Below are positions 7,945-17,832 of a stretch of 64,000 nucleotides of DNA, piece after piece (within the stretch, counting starts at the first letter, position 1; each line of letters begins with the position of its first letter). Origin of the DNA: JAFLTL01 sp964389525. Its GTDB lineage: Bacteria; Bacteroidota; Bacteroidia; Bacteroidales; Muribaculaceae. Position numbers and translations under genes: made by a program. The notes beneath the pieces are model-generated. The model worked only from the letters and a program-made list of their open reading frames with translations. It was not told the origin of the DNA and did no database searches. The DNA is taken from contig CAYMEX010000001.1 of the NCBI GenBank assembly GCA_964389525.1, forward strand, positions 273,795-337,794, in the 5' to 3' direction.

Positions 7945-8868
7945 TCAGATCTGTCGGATGTGAGCGACGTTGCGACGGAGTCCGGCAAGTTTGGCACGCT
8001 TTATGGCGCTTTTGCGGAAAATGAGTGAAAAGCGCTCCTGATCCATGTCGAGGATGTCGCGCCGCGTGAGTGCAAGGATCTCGGGGCGTGGGAAAAACTC
8101 GCGTATGGATGTGATGGCCGGGGATGCGTTCCACGGGCATACCTCCTGGCAGATGTCGCAACCGTAGATGCGTCTGCCAAGTTCTACATCATCGGGTAAC
8201 TCGAGATCGCGGCATTCGATCGTGAGGTATGAGCGGCATCGGCCGGAATCGACTGTGCCGTCGGGGCGAATGGCGTGTCCGGGACATGACCTGACGCATC
8301 GTCGGCATGAACCGCATGAACGCGTCGAGGGACCGTCGGGGGGTAACTCAACAGTGACAAGGATTTCGCCTAAAAGGACGTAACTGCCGACGCCGGGGAC
8401 GATGAGCAGGCCGTTGAGGCCGCGGAAGCCGATGCCGGAACGCACTGCCCAATAGCGTTCGAGCAATGGGGCTGTGTCGACACAGACGCGTGTCGCGGCA
8501 CCGAGTGTTTCGTGAAGCCACAGGGCAATAGCGGTCAATCGCGCGCGTATGACGTCGTGATAGTCGTCGCCAAGAGAATAGCGGGCAAAAACCGCGTCGG
8601 AGTCGCCCGGCGCATCGGGGTGGAAGTAGGGGAATGCGAATGAAATGATGGAACGCGCTCCGGGTAACAGTCCGTCGGGATCGAAGCGCAGAGCGGGATA
8701 GCGTGTCATGTATTCCATACCGGCATGGCAACCGTCGCCGATCCATCTGTCGAACTGATCGCGCGCGTCACCGTCGACCGGCGCACACGCCGCAACCCCG
8801 CATGCGACGGCTCCTGCGGCTTCGGCGCGGCGCTTCAGCTCCGCCTTACTGAATAACTCCGAACTCAT
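7945..8868 (-). CDS. queG: Epoxyqueuosine reductase QueG
   Basis: QueG is a cobalamin- and iron-sulfur-dependent enzyme that carries out the last step of queuosine synthesis in tRNA. Two 4Fe-4S clusters are evident: CGSCRRCVRSCPGHAI and, after SYLTIECRD, CDICQEVCPWN. The reading frame continues upstream to 9051, but that part overlaps the deacetylase gene in another frame and looks random. The ATG at 8868 (MSSELFSKAEL) gives a normal family N-terminus and 307 residues. It overlaps the 3' end of the deacetylase gene by 23 bases, so the two are translationally coupled. Confidence 0.93.
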   Translation of the reverse strand: MSSELFSKAELKRRAEAAGAVACGVAACAPVDGDARDQFDRWIGDGCHAGMEYMTRYPALRFDPDGLLPGARSIISFAFPYFHPDAPGDSDAVFARYSLGDDYHDVIRARLTAIALWLHETLGAATRVCVDTAPLLERYWAVRSGIGFRGLNGLLIVPGVGSYVLLGEILVTVELPPDGPSTRSCGSCRRCVRSCPGHAIRPDGTVDSGRCRSYLTIECRDLELPDDVELGRRIYGCDICQEVCPWNASPAITSIREFFPRPEILALTRRDILDMDQERFSLIFRKSAIKRAKLAGLRRNVAHIRQI

Positions 8869-9463
8869 AGCCCTGACGACGGAGCCAGCGTATGGCCCGC
8901 GGTAATGCGACATGTAGGTTTGGCCACGCCTTGAGCGAGTCGTGGAAGACGATGATGGATCCGTCGCGTGTGTAGCGCCGGACGTTGCGCACGATGTCGT
9001 CGGGCGACAGCCGCCGGCTGTAGTCGCGCGTGACAAGGTCGTACATGACAAGGCGGTAGCGGTTTCTGACGCGGCGTATCTGCGATGGCTTCATCAGGCC
9101 GTGGGGAGGTCGGAACAATCGGCTACCCGTGATCTCGGCGCCGCGTGAGACGTTGTCGAGGAATGTGGCGGTGTCGTTCTTCATGCCCTGCATGTGGGAG
9201 AGCGAGTGGTTGCCTATGGCGTGTCCGGCCTCTCGCACCCGCTCAAGCAGAGCTGGGTTGCGGAGAACGTTCTCGCCGACCATGAAGAACGTGGCACGCA
9301 CTCCGTGCTCGCGCAGAATGTCGAGCACCCAGGGGGTGACGCCCGGAATGGGTCCGTCGTCGAAGGTGAGGTAGACACATTTACGGTGGCTTCCCGGCAT
9401 ACGCCACAGTGCGTTGCCGAAAAGCCACCGATATAGTCTTGGCGGACGTTCGATGAAGTGCAT
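8846..9463 (-). CDS. Polysaccharide deacetylase family protein (NodB domain)
   Basis: This 205-residue protein is almost entirely a NodB carbohydrate-esterase-4 domain. The metal and catalytic motifs are present: LTFDDGP (about residues 32-38), the metal-binding NHSLSH, RPPHG, and the late IIVFHDS. The family removes acetyl groups from N-acetylated sugars such as peptidoglycan or chitin-like oligomers; the substrate here is unknown. No signal peptide is obvious. The start codon overlaps the stop of the DUF2723 gene by one base, and the end overlaps queG. Confidence 0.9.
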   Translation of the reverse strand: MHFIERPPRLYRWLFGNALWRMPGSHRKCVYLTFDDGPIPGVTPWVLDILREHGVRATFFMVGENVLRNPALLERVREAGHAIGNHSLSHMQGMKNDTATFLDNVSRGAEITGSRLFRPPHGLMKPSQIRRVRNRYRLVMYDLVTRDYSRRLSPDDIVRNVRRYTRDGSIIVFHDSLKAWPNLHVALPRAIRWLRRQGYEFGVIQ

Positions 9464-12400
9464 CAGTCCTGCTGTGAGTCGCCGGTGGTGACAGGAGCGG
9501 CAGCCCTGGCTTTTTCAAGCACACCGCTTATGTCGACACCGAGAGTGTCGAGGCTTTCACCGAGCTTGTTGATGTCGCCACCCGCGTCGTAGAATGTGTT
9601 GATGAGCGAGACGGTGTAGGTGGTGGCGTAGCGGTCGGCTCTGCTGAGGTTGTTGTAGAGTCCGCGGCGACGCAGATCGTTGAAATACGGCTCGTAGGAA
9701 GCCCAACGCAGAATCTCGTCGTGGATTATGGACAGACCTTTGTCGATCATCGCCTGATCTTTGGCCTGCTCACCGAGACGCGTGTAGAGGTCGCCGATCT
9801 GCTGTCCTACCTGTATGGCGTAGGGCGAGAGGCGGAAGGGCAGTTTCTCCTCCATGAGGTCGAGCACTTCGGCAGACTTGGCAAACCTGTCGGCCGCGAA
9901 TGCGGCAGGATCGGCTCCGAGTGAATCGGCATCGAGGGCGAGTGCCTCGACTCCCTCGTTGTAGAGGGCAGTGGCGAGATCGAGCAGCGACGAACGATGG
10001 GTTGTGACCATGCGGCGCACAGTCTCGTCGAGATAGACGGTCTCGTCTTCGGCCACCTCATCGAGTCCGCCCCAGCGGAATTTCTCAGTGACGTTGCGGT
10101 ACATCTTGTCGGTGTTGACCGGCATGTTGTAGCCGTCGGTCTCGTTGTAGACGGGGGTAGCCTGGTAGGCGAGTCCGGTGTTGCGGAGGTTGGACTCCAT
10201 GCCGAGATAGTAGCTTGTGGGAACGGTCATGGCGAAGTAGACAGGACGGTTCCAGCCGTTGGCCGCACTTGTGGCAAGCATGTCGAGCGAGATGGCATTG
10301 GAGAGTGTCATGCGGTTGCCCGGGAGCTCGGTGGCTATGTAGGAGTCGGCGGCGTCTTTCTCTTCCGGCTCGATGACTCCGGCAGCTACCGATGCGTCGA
10401 TGTCGACGGGGATGTAGACTTTCTTGGACGGGAACTCGGGTACTTTGCCTGAAGAAGCGTAGAGTCCTTTAAGGGCGTCGAGCGCAGGCATGCCTGCGGC
10501 GGGGCTCTTCTCGGGGAAGGATGATATCTGCAGCCGGTCGTAGGCGTAGTCGCCTGGCTTGGCAAGCATGTCGATGCCGGGCGCGTTGTAGGTGGGCATG
10601 CGCATCTGGTTGACATACCAGTCGGTCGTGAGATAGGAGAGGTTGACAACGCGTACGTCGGTGCGGAATCCCTCGACTTCCTGAGCATACCAGAGCGGGA
10701 AGGTGTCGTTGTCGCCGTTGGTGAAGATGATGGCGTTTTCGTCGACGCTCGAGAGATAGTTCATGCCGTAGTCGCGCGTGGTGTATCGGCCCGAACGGTC
10801 GTGGTCGTCCCATGTCTGCGAAACGACCTGCAGAGGTATGACGAGTCCGATGACGAGTGCGACGCATGCGGCTATCATGCTATGGCGATGAGTGTCGGCT
10901 GTAGTTTCTTTCTTTTTGGCGAGTGCCTGAGAAATGATCGAGTAGATGGCTGCGACTCCCATGCCTACCCATATGGCGTAGGCGTAGAATGATCCGGCAA
11001 ACGCGTAGTCGCGTTCACGTGGCTGCAACGGCGGCTGGTTGAGGTAGAGGACAATGGCTATGCCTGTCATAAAGAACAGGAAGAACACGATCCAGAACTG
11101 CTCTATGCCGCGCTTGCTGTAGAATGCCTGCCACAGGAGTCCGATGAGACCCATGATGAGCGGGAGCATGTAGAAGACGTTGTGCCCCTTGTTGCCTTCG
11201 CCCTGATCGTAGGGTAGAAGCTCCTGATCGCCGAGGCGGTAGTTGTCGATGGCAGGGAACCCGGAAATCCAGTTGCCACGGTTTGGCTCTCCCTGTCCCT
11301 GCAGATCGTTCTGCCGTCCGGCGAAATTCCACATGAAATAACGCCAGTACATGTAGTTGAGCTGGTAGTTGAGGAAGTAGCGGAGGTTCTGTGCCTGTGT
11401 GGGCATCTGTGCAGTCGTGGTGTAGGGTGCTCCTTGCTGCATGAATGGCGTGCCGTCTTTGTAGAGGACGTTCTCGACCTGAACGTAAGGCAGCTCGTCT
11501 TCGGTCGCTCCTATCCAGCCGAGATATGCCTCGGGATGGTTGGGGGCGGTGCTGTACATGCGTGGGAAGAGCATGTTGGGCTCCCAGTTGTAGGAGATCT
11601 TCTCGCCAGTGGCAACGTAGCGGTCGGATTGTCCGGTTGAGTCGGCCACCTCTTTGCTATACAGCTTCTTGCCGTGAGTGACTTTGGGGGAGAAATAGCC
11701 GGCATCGTCGAGCTCATAGACAATCTCGGACTTGAATGACTGGCCGTAGAGGAGCGGGTTCTCGCCGTACTGCTCGCGGTTGAGGTAGCTGCCGAGGTTG
11801 AATACGTTGTCGGGCGCGTTCTGGTTCATCGGCGGGTTGGCCGAGCTGCGGATGAGCAGGAGTGCGTAGGATGAGTATCCGACGAACATGACAAGCACGC
11901 TCAGAGCTGTGAGGCAAAGGATGCGTATGGGGAGGCGCGGCACCATCCAGAGGAAGGCGGCAAGGGCAGCGGTGATGAGCACCGGGATCCATAGCGACTC
12001 ACCGATGAATGGGATGCCGGAGAGGAGTATGGCAATGAGGAATGACCAGCGGATGGCGCGGACGTCGGTGCCACGGTAGAGGGAGTAGATGCACCAGACG
12101 AGTGCGGCTACAAGGAGAACGGCGTAGATGAGCACTCCGAAGTTGAAGGGAGTGTGGAGCGTGTTGACGAAGAACAGCTCGAAGTATTGCGCGATCTCAA
12201 TGAATCCGGGGACGAGGCCGTAGAGGATGAGCGCGACTACCACAGCCGATATGCCAAGCGTGATGAGCGAGCCTTTGGCGGTGGTGTTGCGGAACTTGCG
12301 GTAGTAGATGACAAGCGCGATCGCCGGAATGCAGAGCAGGTTGAGCAGGTGCACGGCGATGGAGATGCCAATGACGTAGGCGATGAGCACAAGATAGCGG

Positions 12401-12927
12401 TCGCTGTGAGGCATGTCGGCCCGGTTCTCCCATTTGAGAATGAGCCATATGACGAGCGCGGTGCAGAACGATGAGAAGGCGTAGACCTCTCCCTCGACAG
12501 CGGAGAACCAGAAGGTGTCGCTCCAGGTGTACATGAGCGCGCCGCAAAGACCCGAACCAAAGATGGCGATCATCTTTGGAAGCGAGATCTCAGTCGCTCC
12601 GTCGGGCACGATGAGACGCTTGACAAAGTGGGTTATCGTCCAGAACATCAACAGTATCGTGCCCGCACTCAAGATCGCGGACATGGAGTTGACAGCCAAT
12701 GCCACCTTGGTGACATCGCCTCCGACAAAGTTGACGAAGAAACGGCCTGCGAGCATGAAAATGGGGTTGCCCGGCGGGTGCCCTACTTCGAGTTTAAATG
12801 CCTGTGAGATAAATTCGGGGCAGTCCCAGAAGCTTGCCGTCGGCTCAACCGTGAGCAGGTATGTGAAAGCTGCAATGATGAAGCTGAGCCAGCCGAGAGA
12901 GTCGTTAATGATATTGTAGCGACGCAT
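9463..12927 (-). CDS. DUF2723 family membrane protein (TMEM260-like, protein O-mannosyltransferase type)
   Basis: This is a 1154-residue polytopic membrane protein. The N-terminal signature TVEPTASFWDCPEFI, followed by VGHPPGNPIFMLAGRFF, is the hallmark of DUF2723, related to GT-C type protein O-mannosyltransferases such as human TMEM260. About twelve hydrophobic segments lie in the first 560 residues and around 590-720; the C-terminal 400 residues are soluble and include QPPLQPRERDYAFAGSFY. In Bacteroidetes such proteins are candidates for extracytoplasmic protein glycosylation; that role is inferred. It is first of three overlapping genes with the deacetylase and queG. Confidence 0.9.
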   Translation of the reverse strand: MRRYNIINDSLGWLSFIIAAFTYLLTVEPTASFWDCPEFISQAFKLEVGHPPGNPIFMLAGRFFVNFVGGDVTKVALAVNSMSAILSAGTILLMFWTITHFVKRLIVPDGATEISLPKMIAIFGSGLCGALMYTWSDTFWFSAVEGEVYAFSSFCTALVIWLILKWENRADMPHSDRYLVLIAYVIGISIAVHLLNLLCIPAIALVIYYRKFRNTTAKGSLITLGISAVVVALILYGLVPGFIEIAQYFELFFVNTLHTPFNFGVLIYAVLLVAALVWCIYSLYRGTDVRAIRWSFLIAILLSGIPFIGESLWIPVLITAALAAFLWMVPRLPIRILCLTALSVLVMFVGYSSYALLLIRSSANPPMNQNAPDNVFNLGSYLNREQYGENPLLYGQSFKSEIVYELDDAGYFSPKVTHGKKLYSKEVADSTGQSDRYVATGEKISYNWEPNMLFPRMYSTAPNHPEAYLGWIGATEDELPYVQVENVLYKDGTPFMQQGAPYTTTAQMPTQAQNLRYFLNYQLNYMYWRYFMWNFAGRQNDLQGQGEPNRGNWISGFPAIDNYRLGDQELLPYDQGEGNKGHNVFYMLPLIMGLIGLLWQAFYSKRGIEQFWIVFFLFFMTGIAIVLYLNQPPLQPRERDYAFAGSFYAYAIWVGMGVAAIYSIISQALAKKKETTADTHRHSMIAACVALVIGLVIPLQVVSQTWDDHDRSGRYTTRDYGMNYLSSVDENAIIFTNGDNDTFPLWYAQEVEGFRTDVRVVNLSYLTTDWYVNQMRMPTYNAPGIDMLAKPGDYAYDRLQISSFPEKSPAAGMPALDALKGLYASSGKVPEFPSKKVYIPVDIDASVAAGVIEPEEKDAADSYIATELPGNRMTLSNAISLDMLATSAANGWNRPVYFAMTVPTSYYLGMESNLRNTGLAYQATPVYNETDGYNMPVNTDKMYRNVTEKFRWGGLDEVAEDETVYLDETVRRMVTTHRSSLLDLATALYNEGVEALALDADSLGADPAAFAADRFAKSAEVLDLMEEKLPFRLSPYAIQVGQQIGDLYTRLGEQAKDQAMIDKGLSIIHDEILRWASYEPYFNDLRRRGLYNNLSRADRYATTYTVSLINTFYDAGGDINKLGESLDTLGVDISGVLEKARAAAPVTTGDSQQD

Positions 12928-12973
12928 GTATTGAATTTATAGCGTTTGTGTTTGTTCAAAACATAATGTCGTG

Positions 12974-12981
12974 CAAAGTTA
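12974..12981 (-). promoter_or_regulatory. Candidate -7 box of the DUF2723 operon
   Basis: The minus strand reads TAACTTTG, matching TAnnTTTG, 47 bases before the start codon. The nearest -33-like CTTG is only 16 bases upstream, so spacing is suboptimal. Confidence 0.4.
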
Positions 12982-13044
12982 TAGTTTTTATTCCTATCAA
13001 GCGTAAGGAGTTGTTGTGAAAAAATATTAGATTTGCATATTAGA

Positions 13045-13393
13045 AGAGCTTGCTTAATAATAAATGTTGCCGCCAGGGTCGTAAAGCCTGATATGAATTT
13101 CGATATGTGCCTAAGAAATGTACTTGCGGTACACGGCTGAGAAACAGATCGAAAGGCGATCAGTCTATGCGAAACAGAAGTAACTTTGTAGTCTTACAGG
13201 CTTCTGTCAACAATTGAAATAATCTTCATAATTTGTAAACAACATGAAACAAAAAGCTTCATATCGGTCATTCGCCGGCATATTTCCGTTTGTTCTTCGG
13301 TCGTTATGGAACCCCATAACTCCCTCATCACAATCAAAAATCTGCTCGACGACTGGCCGCCCTGTCGGTAACATTTATTATTAAACAAGCTCT
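13045..13393. mobile_element. Non-coding element with 34-base terminal inverted repeats (E3)
   Basis: The ends 13045-13078 and 13360-13393 are inverted copies matching at 31 of 34 positions (AGAGCTTG(C/T)TTAATAATAAA...). A further ATATTAG / CTAATAT pair continues outside after a three-base slip. Inside lies a core hairpin GTTATGG-AACC-CCATAAC at 13303-13320, followed by CTCCCTCATC, which is also found at 25.9, 47.1 and 51.1 kb. There is no transposase frame; the 64-residue frame inside it is not convincing. This fits a MITE or a structured RNA gene and accounts for most of the 487-base gap. Confidence 0.7.
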
Positions 13394-13414
13394 AATATCA
13401 GAAACACTTTCTCA

Positions 13415-15436
13415 ATGTTGAAAAAGATAATCGCCGCGGCGTGCATGGCACTGTCGGTAATGGCAATTGAAGCAGCAGATAAAGGTGAGTCACTGTATCT
13501 TGCAAACCGCGCTCCGCTCGTGGAAAAACGCTATATGGAGCTTCCGATCGGGGATGTCAAGCCCGAAGGCTGGCTAAAGGACCAGATGCAGAGGATGGCC
13601 GACGGCATGACGGGGCATCTCGACGAGCTGTATGAGCCGGTGATGGGCAAGCGCAACGGCTGGCTCGGCGGCGACGGCGACGTGTGGGAGCGCGGGCCGT
13701 ACTGGATAGACGGTCTTCTGCCTCTCGCGTATATGCTTGAAAACAAGGAGCTGAAGGCTAAGGTGCAGCCGTGGGTGGAATGGGCGTTGAACAGCCAGCA
13801 GCCCGACGGATATTTCGGTCCAGACACCGACCGCTCGCCCGAGCCCGGTCTGCAGCGTGACAATGCCCGTGACTGGTGGCCGAAAATGGTGATGCTCAAG
13901 GTGCTCCAGCAGTATTATGACGCTACCGGCGACCAGCGTGTCATAACGTTTATGACCAAATACTTCAAGTATCAGCTCGAGCATCTGAAGGAGACTCCTC
14001 TGGGTCACTGGACGTACTGGGGGCGTATGCGCGGCGGCGACAATCTGCTTGTCGTGTACTGGCTCTACAATATCACAGGCGATGATTTTCTGCTTGCCCT
14101 CGGCGACATTATCGCTGACCAGACGTTTGACTGGCGCGGCGAGTTTCTGAACCGAGAGATGATGCACTCAATCAACAGTGTGCACTGTGTGAATCTGGCG
14201 CAGGGACTCAAGGAGCCCGTCATAAGATATCTGGCGACACACGATGAGAAGGATATTGCCTCGATCGACACGATGGCGTATGACCTTCGTCGTTTTCACG
14301 GCTGGCCTACCGGCCTTTACGGCGGCGATGAGTGGATGCACGGCGGCAGTCCGACACAGGGCTCGGAACTGTGTACGGCTGTGGAGATGATGTATTCGCT
14401 TGAGAAGATGATCGAGATCACTGGCCGCACCGACTGGGCCGACTGGCTCGAGCGTGTGGCGTTCAACGCTCTGCCGACTCAGGTGTCGGACGACTGCATG
14501 ACACGCCAGTATTATCAGCAGCTAAATCAGGTGGAGGTGTCGTGCATGGAGCGTAATTTCCAGGAACCTCACGACGGGACCGACATAGCGTTCGGACTCC
14601 TGACGGGATATCCTTGCTGCACGTCGAACCTGCATCAGGGCTGGCCAAAGTTTACGCGCGACCTGTGGTTCGCCACAAGTGACCGCGGTCTTGCCGCGTT
14701 GTATTATGCTCCGTCGACAGTCACAGCCAAGGTCGCCGACGGCGTGGAGGTGACGATCGACGAGAAAACGGCATATCCGTTTGAAGGCACGGTGAGATTT
14801 GAGATCTCTTATCGGAACAAGAAAGTGAAGTCGGCCGATTTCCCGCTTGAGCTGCGTGTGCCGGGATGGTGCATGGAGGCAACGGTGAAGGTGAACGGCA
14901 CGGAGGTGTCGAAAGGTACCGCCGGATCGATCATTACTCTCGACAGAACATGGGAAAAAGGCGACAAGGTAGAACTTGAGATGCCGATGCAGATATCGAC
15001 CTCGCGATGGTATGAGAACTCGACGGTGATCGAGCGCGGTCCGCTTCTCTATGCTCTGCGCGTAGGCGAGGAGTGGCAGAAGGTGACTGATCAGGAAAAA
15101 CTGAGAGGCCACGGCGAGTACTGCTATGATGTGCATGCGACGACTCCGTGGAACTATTGTCTATCGAGCAAAGATGTAGATAACGCGAATGTCAACACGG
15201 CATTCAAGGTGGTAGTGCGTGAGTCGGACGGATATCCGTGGTCGATCGAAAACGCTCCGATAGAACTTCACGGAAAAGGACGCAGAATGAATAACTGGAC
15301 GCTCTACAACGGTTCGGCCGGCCCGATGCCTTATGGTCCCGTGAAACGTGAGCATCTTGGCGAAGAGGAGGATATCGTGCTGATACCCTACGGCTGCACG
15401 ACGCTGCGTATCACAGAGTTCCCGGTTGCCCGCTAA
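13415..15436 (+). CDS. GH127-type (DUF1680) beta-L-arabinofuranosidase family protein
   Basis: This is a 673-residue exported protein with a signal peptide at residues 1-20. The DUF1680 alpha/alpha toroid follows, with WALNSQQPDGYFGP early on. The GH127 zinc/catalytic tetrad is complete: Glu318 and Cys320 in SELCTAVE, and Cys401-Cys402 in YPCCTSN, matching the Glu-Cys...Cys-Cys set of characterised beta-L-arabinofuranosidases. A C-terminal beta domain (from about 440) follows. It is the first gene of a three-gene operon with GH92 and another GH127, so it likely acts in the periplasm on a mannose- and arabinose-containing glycan. Family members differ in substrate, so specificity is inferred. 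Confidence 0.88.
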   Translation: MLKKIIAAACMALSVMAIEAADKGESLYLANRAPLVEKRYMELPIGDVKPEGWLKDQMQRMADGMTGHLDELYEPVMGKRNGWLGGDGDVWERGPYWIDGLLPLAYMLENKELKAKVQPWVEWALNSQQPDGYFGPDTDRSPEPGLQRDNARDWWPKMVMLKVLQQYYDATGDQRVITFMTKYFKYQLEHLKETPLGHWTYWGRMRGGDNLLVVYWLYNITGDDFLLALGDIIADQTFDWRGEFLNREMMHSINSVHCVNLAQGLKEPVIRYLATHDEKDIASIDTMAYDLRRFHGWPTGLYGGDEWMHGGSPTQGSELCTAVEMMYSLEKMIEITGRTDWADWLERVAFNALPTQVSDDCMTRQYYQQLNQVEVSCMERNFQEPHDGTDIAFGLLTGYPCCTSNLHQGWPKFTRDLWFATSDRGLAALYYAPSTVTAKVADGVEVTIDEKTAYPFEGTVRFEISYRNKKVKSADFPLELRVPGWCMEATVKVNGTEVSKGTAGSIITLDRTWEKGDKVELEMPMQISTSRWYENSTVIERGPLLYALRVGEEWQKVTDQEKLRGHGEYCYDVHATTPWNYCLSSKDVDNANVNTAFKVVVRESDGYPWSIENAPIELHGKGRRMNNWTLYNGSAGPMPYGPVKREHLGEEEDIVLIPYGCTTLRITEFPVAR

Positions 15437-15478
15437 ATCACTTCAATGAATAATAACCAATCAAGTTTATAGTTTACA

Positions 15479-17824
15479 ATGTATTCAATCAAGAAAATCA
15501 GCGTTGTTGCGGTGGCGGCTCTTTCGCTCGGCGGCAGCGTGACGGCATCGGCGCCCAAAAACAACGCGTCGTATGTCAACCCGATTATCGGAACAAACGG
15601 AATGGGACACACGTTCCCCGGAGCATGCGCACCGTTCGGCATCGTGCAGCTGAGCCCTGACACGGAGAATGTCCCTCACAATATCGACGGCAAGTATCAG
15701 CCCGGCGCATATGAGTACTGCGCAGGCTACCAGCACCGCGACACGACGATCGTGGGTTTCAGCCACACGCATCTGAGCGGCACCGGCCACAGTGACCTCG
15801 GCGATGTGCTGATCATGCCTGCTACCGGCGAGCATCTGCTTGTGCCTGGCGAGGCTTCGGACACATCTAAGGGCTATCGTTCGCGTTTCAGCCATGACAC
15901 CGAGGTGACACGTCCCGGCTACTATGCCGTGACGCTTGACGACTACGGCATCAGAGCCGAGCTGACGGCAACACAGCGCGTGGGCGCCCACCGCTACACG
16001 TATCCCGGCACAGCGGAGTCGGGTCATATCGTGCTTGACATGGATCACGGCATATACAACTACGACGGCAAGACGCTCTGGACGTATATGCGTGTGGAGA
16101 ACGACAGCCTGATCACGGGCTACCGCATCACCAACGGCTGGGCACGCACCAACTACACTTACTTCGCCATCGAGTTCTCGGAGCCGATCACCAACTACGG
16201 ATTTATCGACAAGGAGAAGCCCAAGTACAACGGTTTCTGGGGCAAGTTTGACCAGCGGCACAACTTCCCGGAGATGGCCGGCCGCAAGGTCGTATCGTAT
16301 TTTGATTTCGACCTGCCTGAATCGAAACAGGTAGAGATAAAGGTCGGACTGTCGGGCGTCAGCACCGAAGGCGCTTTGAAAAACCTGCGTGCCGAGACCG
16401 GCGGCAAGGATTTTGACGCAATACTCGCCCAGACAACCGACGACTGGAACAAGAGTCTCGACATGATCGAGGCCGAAGGATCGGAAGATCAGCTGGCAAT
16501 GCTCTATACTTCGCTCTATCACACGATGATCAATCCGTCGGTGTACATGGATGTCGACGGCAAGTACAGAGGTCTTGACCACAATATCCATCAGGCCGAC
16601 GGCTTCACGAACTACACGGTGTTCTCGATCTGGGACACGTTCCGTGCGGAGCACCCGCTGATGAATGTCATCTTCCCGGAGAAGGGCGCCGATATGGCCA
16701 AGTCGATGATGGCTCACTACGAACAGAGCGTGCACAAGGCACTGCCGGTGTGGTCGCATATGGGTAACGAGAACTGGTGTATGGCCGGTTATCATGCAGT
16801 GTCGGTGCTTGCCGACGCCTACACGAAAGGTGGAACGCTTGACCCGAAGGTAGCTCTTGAGGCAATGAACAGTTCGGCCACGATACCTTACTACACCAAT
16901 CTGACCGACTACATGGAGAAGGGTTATGTGCCTTTTGACAAGAACGGCAGCGCAGTGTCGATAACTCTCGAATATGCCTATGACGACTGGTGCATCTACA
17001 ACACGGCCGAGAAGATAGGAAACAAGGAGCTTGCCGAGACCTACAAGAAGCGTGCGATGAACTACAAGAATGTGTTTGATCCGGAGCTGAAGTTCTCGCG
17101 CCCCAAGAACTCCGACGGCTCGTGGAAGACTCCGTTCAGCCTGCTCAACACGCATAACGAGGGATTCCTCGAAGGCAACTCGTGGAACTACTCATTCTTC
17201 GTACCGCACGATGTTAAGGGCCTTATCGGCGAGATGGGCGGTGACAAACAGTTTGTACAGAACCTCGACTCGTTGTTCATCATGGAGTTCCCCGAGAAGT
17301 ATTACAAGGACACCGAGGATGTGACCAAAGAGGGACTTATCGGCTGCTATGTTCATGGCAACGAGCCGAGCCACCATATACCTTATCTCTATGCGTGGAC
17401 GAGCCAGCCGTGGAAGACGCAGTACTGGGTGCGCGAGATAATGAACAGAATGTACCGCAACAATATCGACGGTCTCTGCGGCAATGACGACTGCGGCCAG
17501 ATGTCGGCGTGGTATGTATTTACCGCTCTCGGCTTCTATCCCGTATGCCCGGGTACCGACCAGTATGTGCTCGGCGCGCCTTATCTTCCCTACGCCAAGC
17601 TGACACTCGGCAACGGCAATACGCTTGAGGTGAAGGCTCCGAAGGTGAGCGACAAGAACCGCTATGTGAAGAGCGTTAAGCTCAACGGCGAGAAATTTGA
17701 CAAGACCTATCTGACGCATGACGAGCTTATGAGAGGCGGTGTGCTTGAATTTGAGATGGCATCGACTCCCAACAAAAAGCGCGGCATCGCGCCCGACGCT
17801 AAACCTTACTCACTAAGCAAGTGA
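15479..17824 (+). CDS. GH92 family alpha-mannosidase
   Basis: This 781-residue secreted glycoside hydrolase has a signal peptide at residues 1-24 and then the GH92 N-terminal domain: NPIIGTNGMGHTFPGACAPFG, GFSHTHLSGTGHSDLGD. The C-terminal (alpha/alpha)6 domain shows the conserved VHGNEPSHHIPYLY and GNDDCGQMSAWYVFTALGFYPV. GH92 enzymes are calcium-dependent inverting exo-alpha-mannosidases that trim host N-glycans and yeast mannan in gut Bacteroidetes. It sits between two GH127 genes, 42 bases after the first and 8 before the second, clearly one operon. Confidence 0.95.
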   Translation: MYSIKKISVVAVAALSLGGSVTASAPKNNASYVNPIIGTNGMGHTFPGACAPFGIVQLSPDTENVPHNIDGKYQPGAYEYCAGYQHRDTTIVGFSHTHLSGTGHSDLGDVLIMPATGEHLLVPGEASDTSKGYRSRFSHDTEVTRPGYYAVTLDDYGIRAELTATQRVGAHRYTYPGTAESGHIVLDMDHGIYNYDGKTLWTYMRVENDSLITGYRITNGWARTNYTYFAIEFSEPITNYGFIDKEKPKYNGFWGKFDQRHNFPEMAGRKVVSYFDFDLPESKQVEIKVGLSGVSTEGALKNLRAETGGKDFDAILAQTTDDWNKSLDMIEAEGSEDQLAMLYTSLYHTMINPSVYMDVDGKYRGLDHNIHQADGFTNYTVFSIWDTFRAEHPLMNVIFPEKGADMAKSMMAHYEQSVHKALPVWSHMGNENWCMAGYHAVSVLADAYTKGGTLDPKVALEAMNSSATIPYYTNLTDYMEKGYVPFDKNGSAVSITLEYAYDDWCIYNTAEKIGNKELAETYKKRAMNYKNVFDPELKFSRPKNSDGSWKTPFSLLNTHNEGFLEGNSWNYSFFVPHDVKGLIGEMGGDKQFVQNLDSLFIMEFPEKYYKDTEDVTKEGLIGCYVHGNEPSHHIPYLYAWTSQPWKTQYWVREIMNRMYRNNIDGLCGNDDCGQMSAWYVFTALGFYPVCPGTDQYVLGAPYLPYAKLTLGNGNTLEVKAPKVSDKNRYVKSVKLNGEKFDKTYLTHDELMRGGVLEFEMASTPNKKRGIAPDAKPYSLSK

Positions 17825-17832
17825 CATAAAGA

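Noticed and set aside
8869..9051. N-terminal extension of QueG by 61 residues
   Set aside because: It lies in another frame of the deacetylase gene, is Ser/Thr/Arg-rich shadow sequence, and QueG proteins start at the ATG at 8868.
13194..13388. 64-residue minus-strand open frame in the gap before the GH127 gene
   Set aside because: It runs through the inverted-repeat element E3 including its end, has no homologous pattern, and its sequence follows the palindrome.
15485..17155. 556-residue minus-strand frame opposite the GH92 gene
   Set aside because: Long antisense frames are common in GC-rich codon-biased genes; GH92 motifs on the plus strand are unmistakable.
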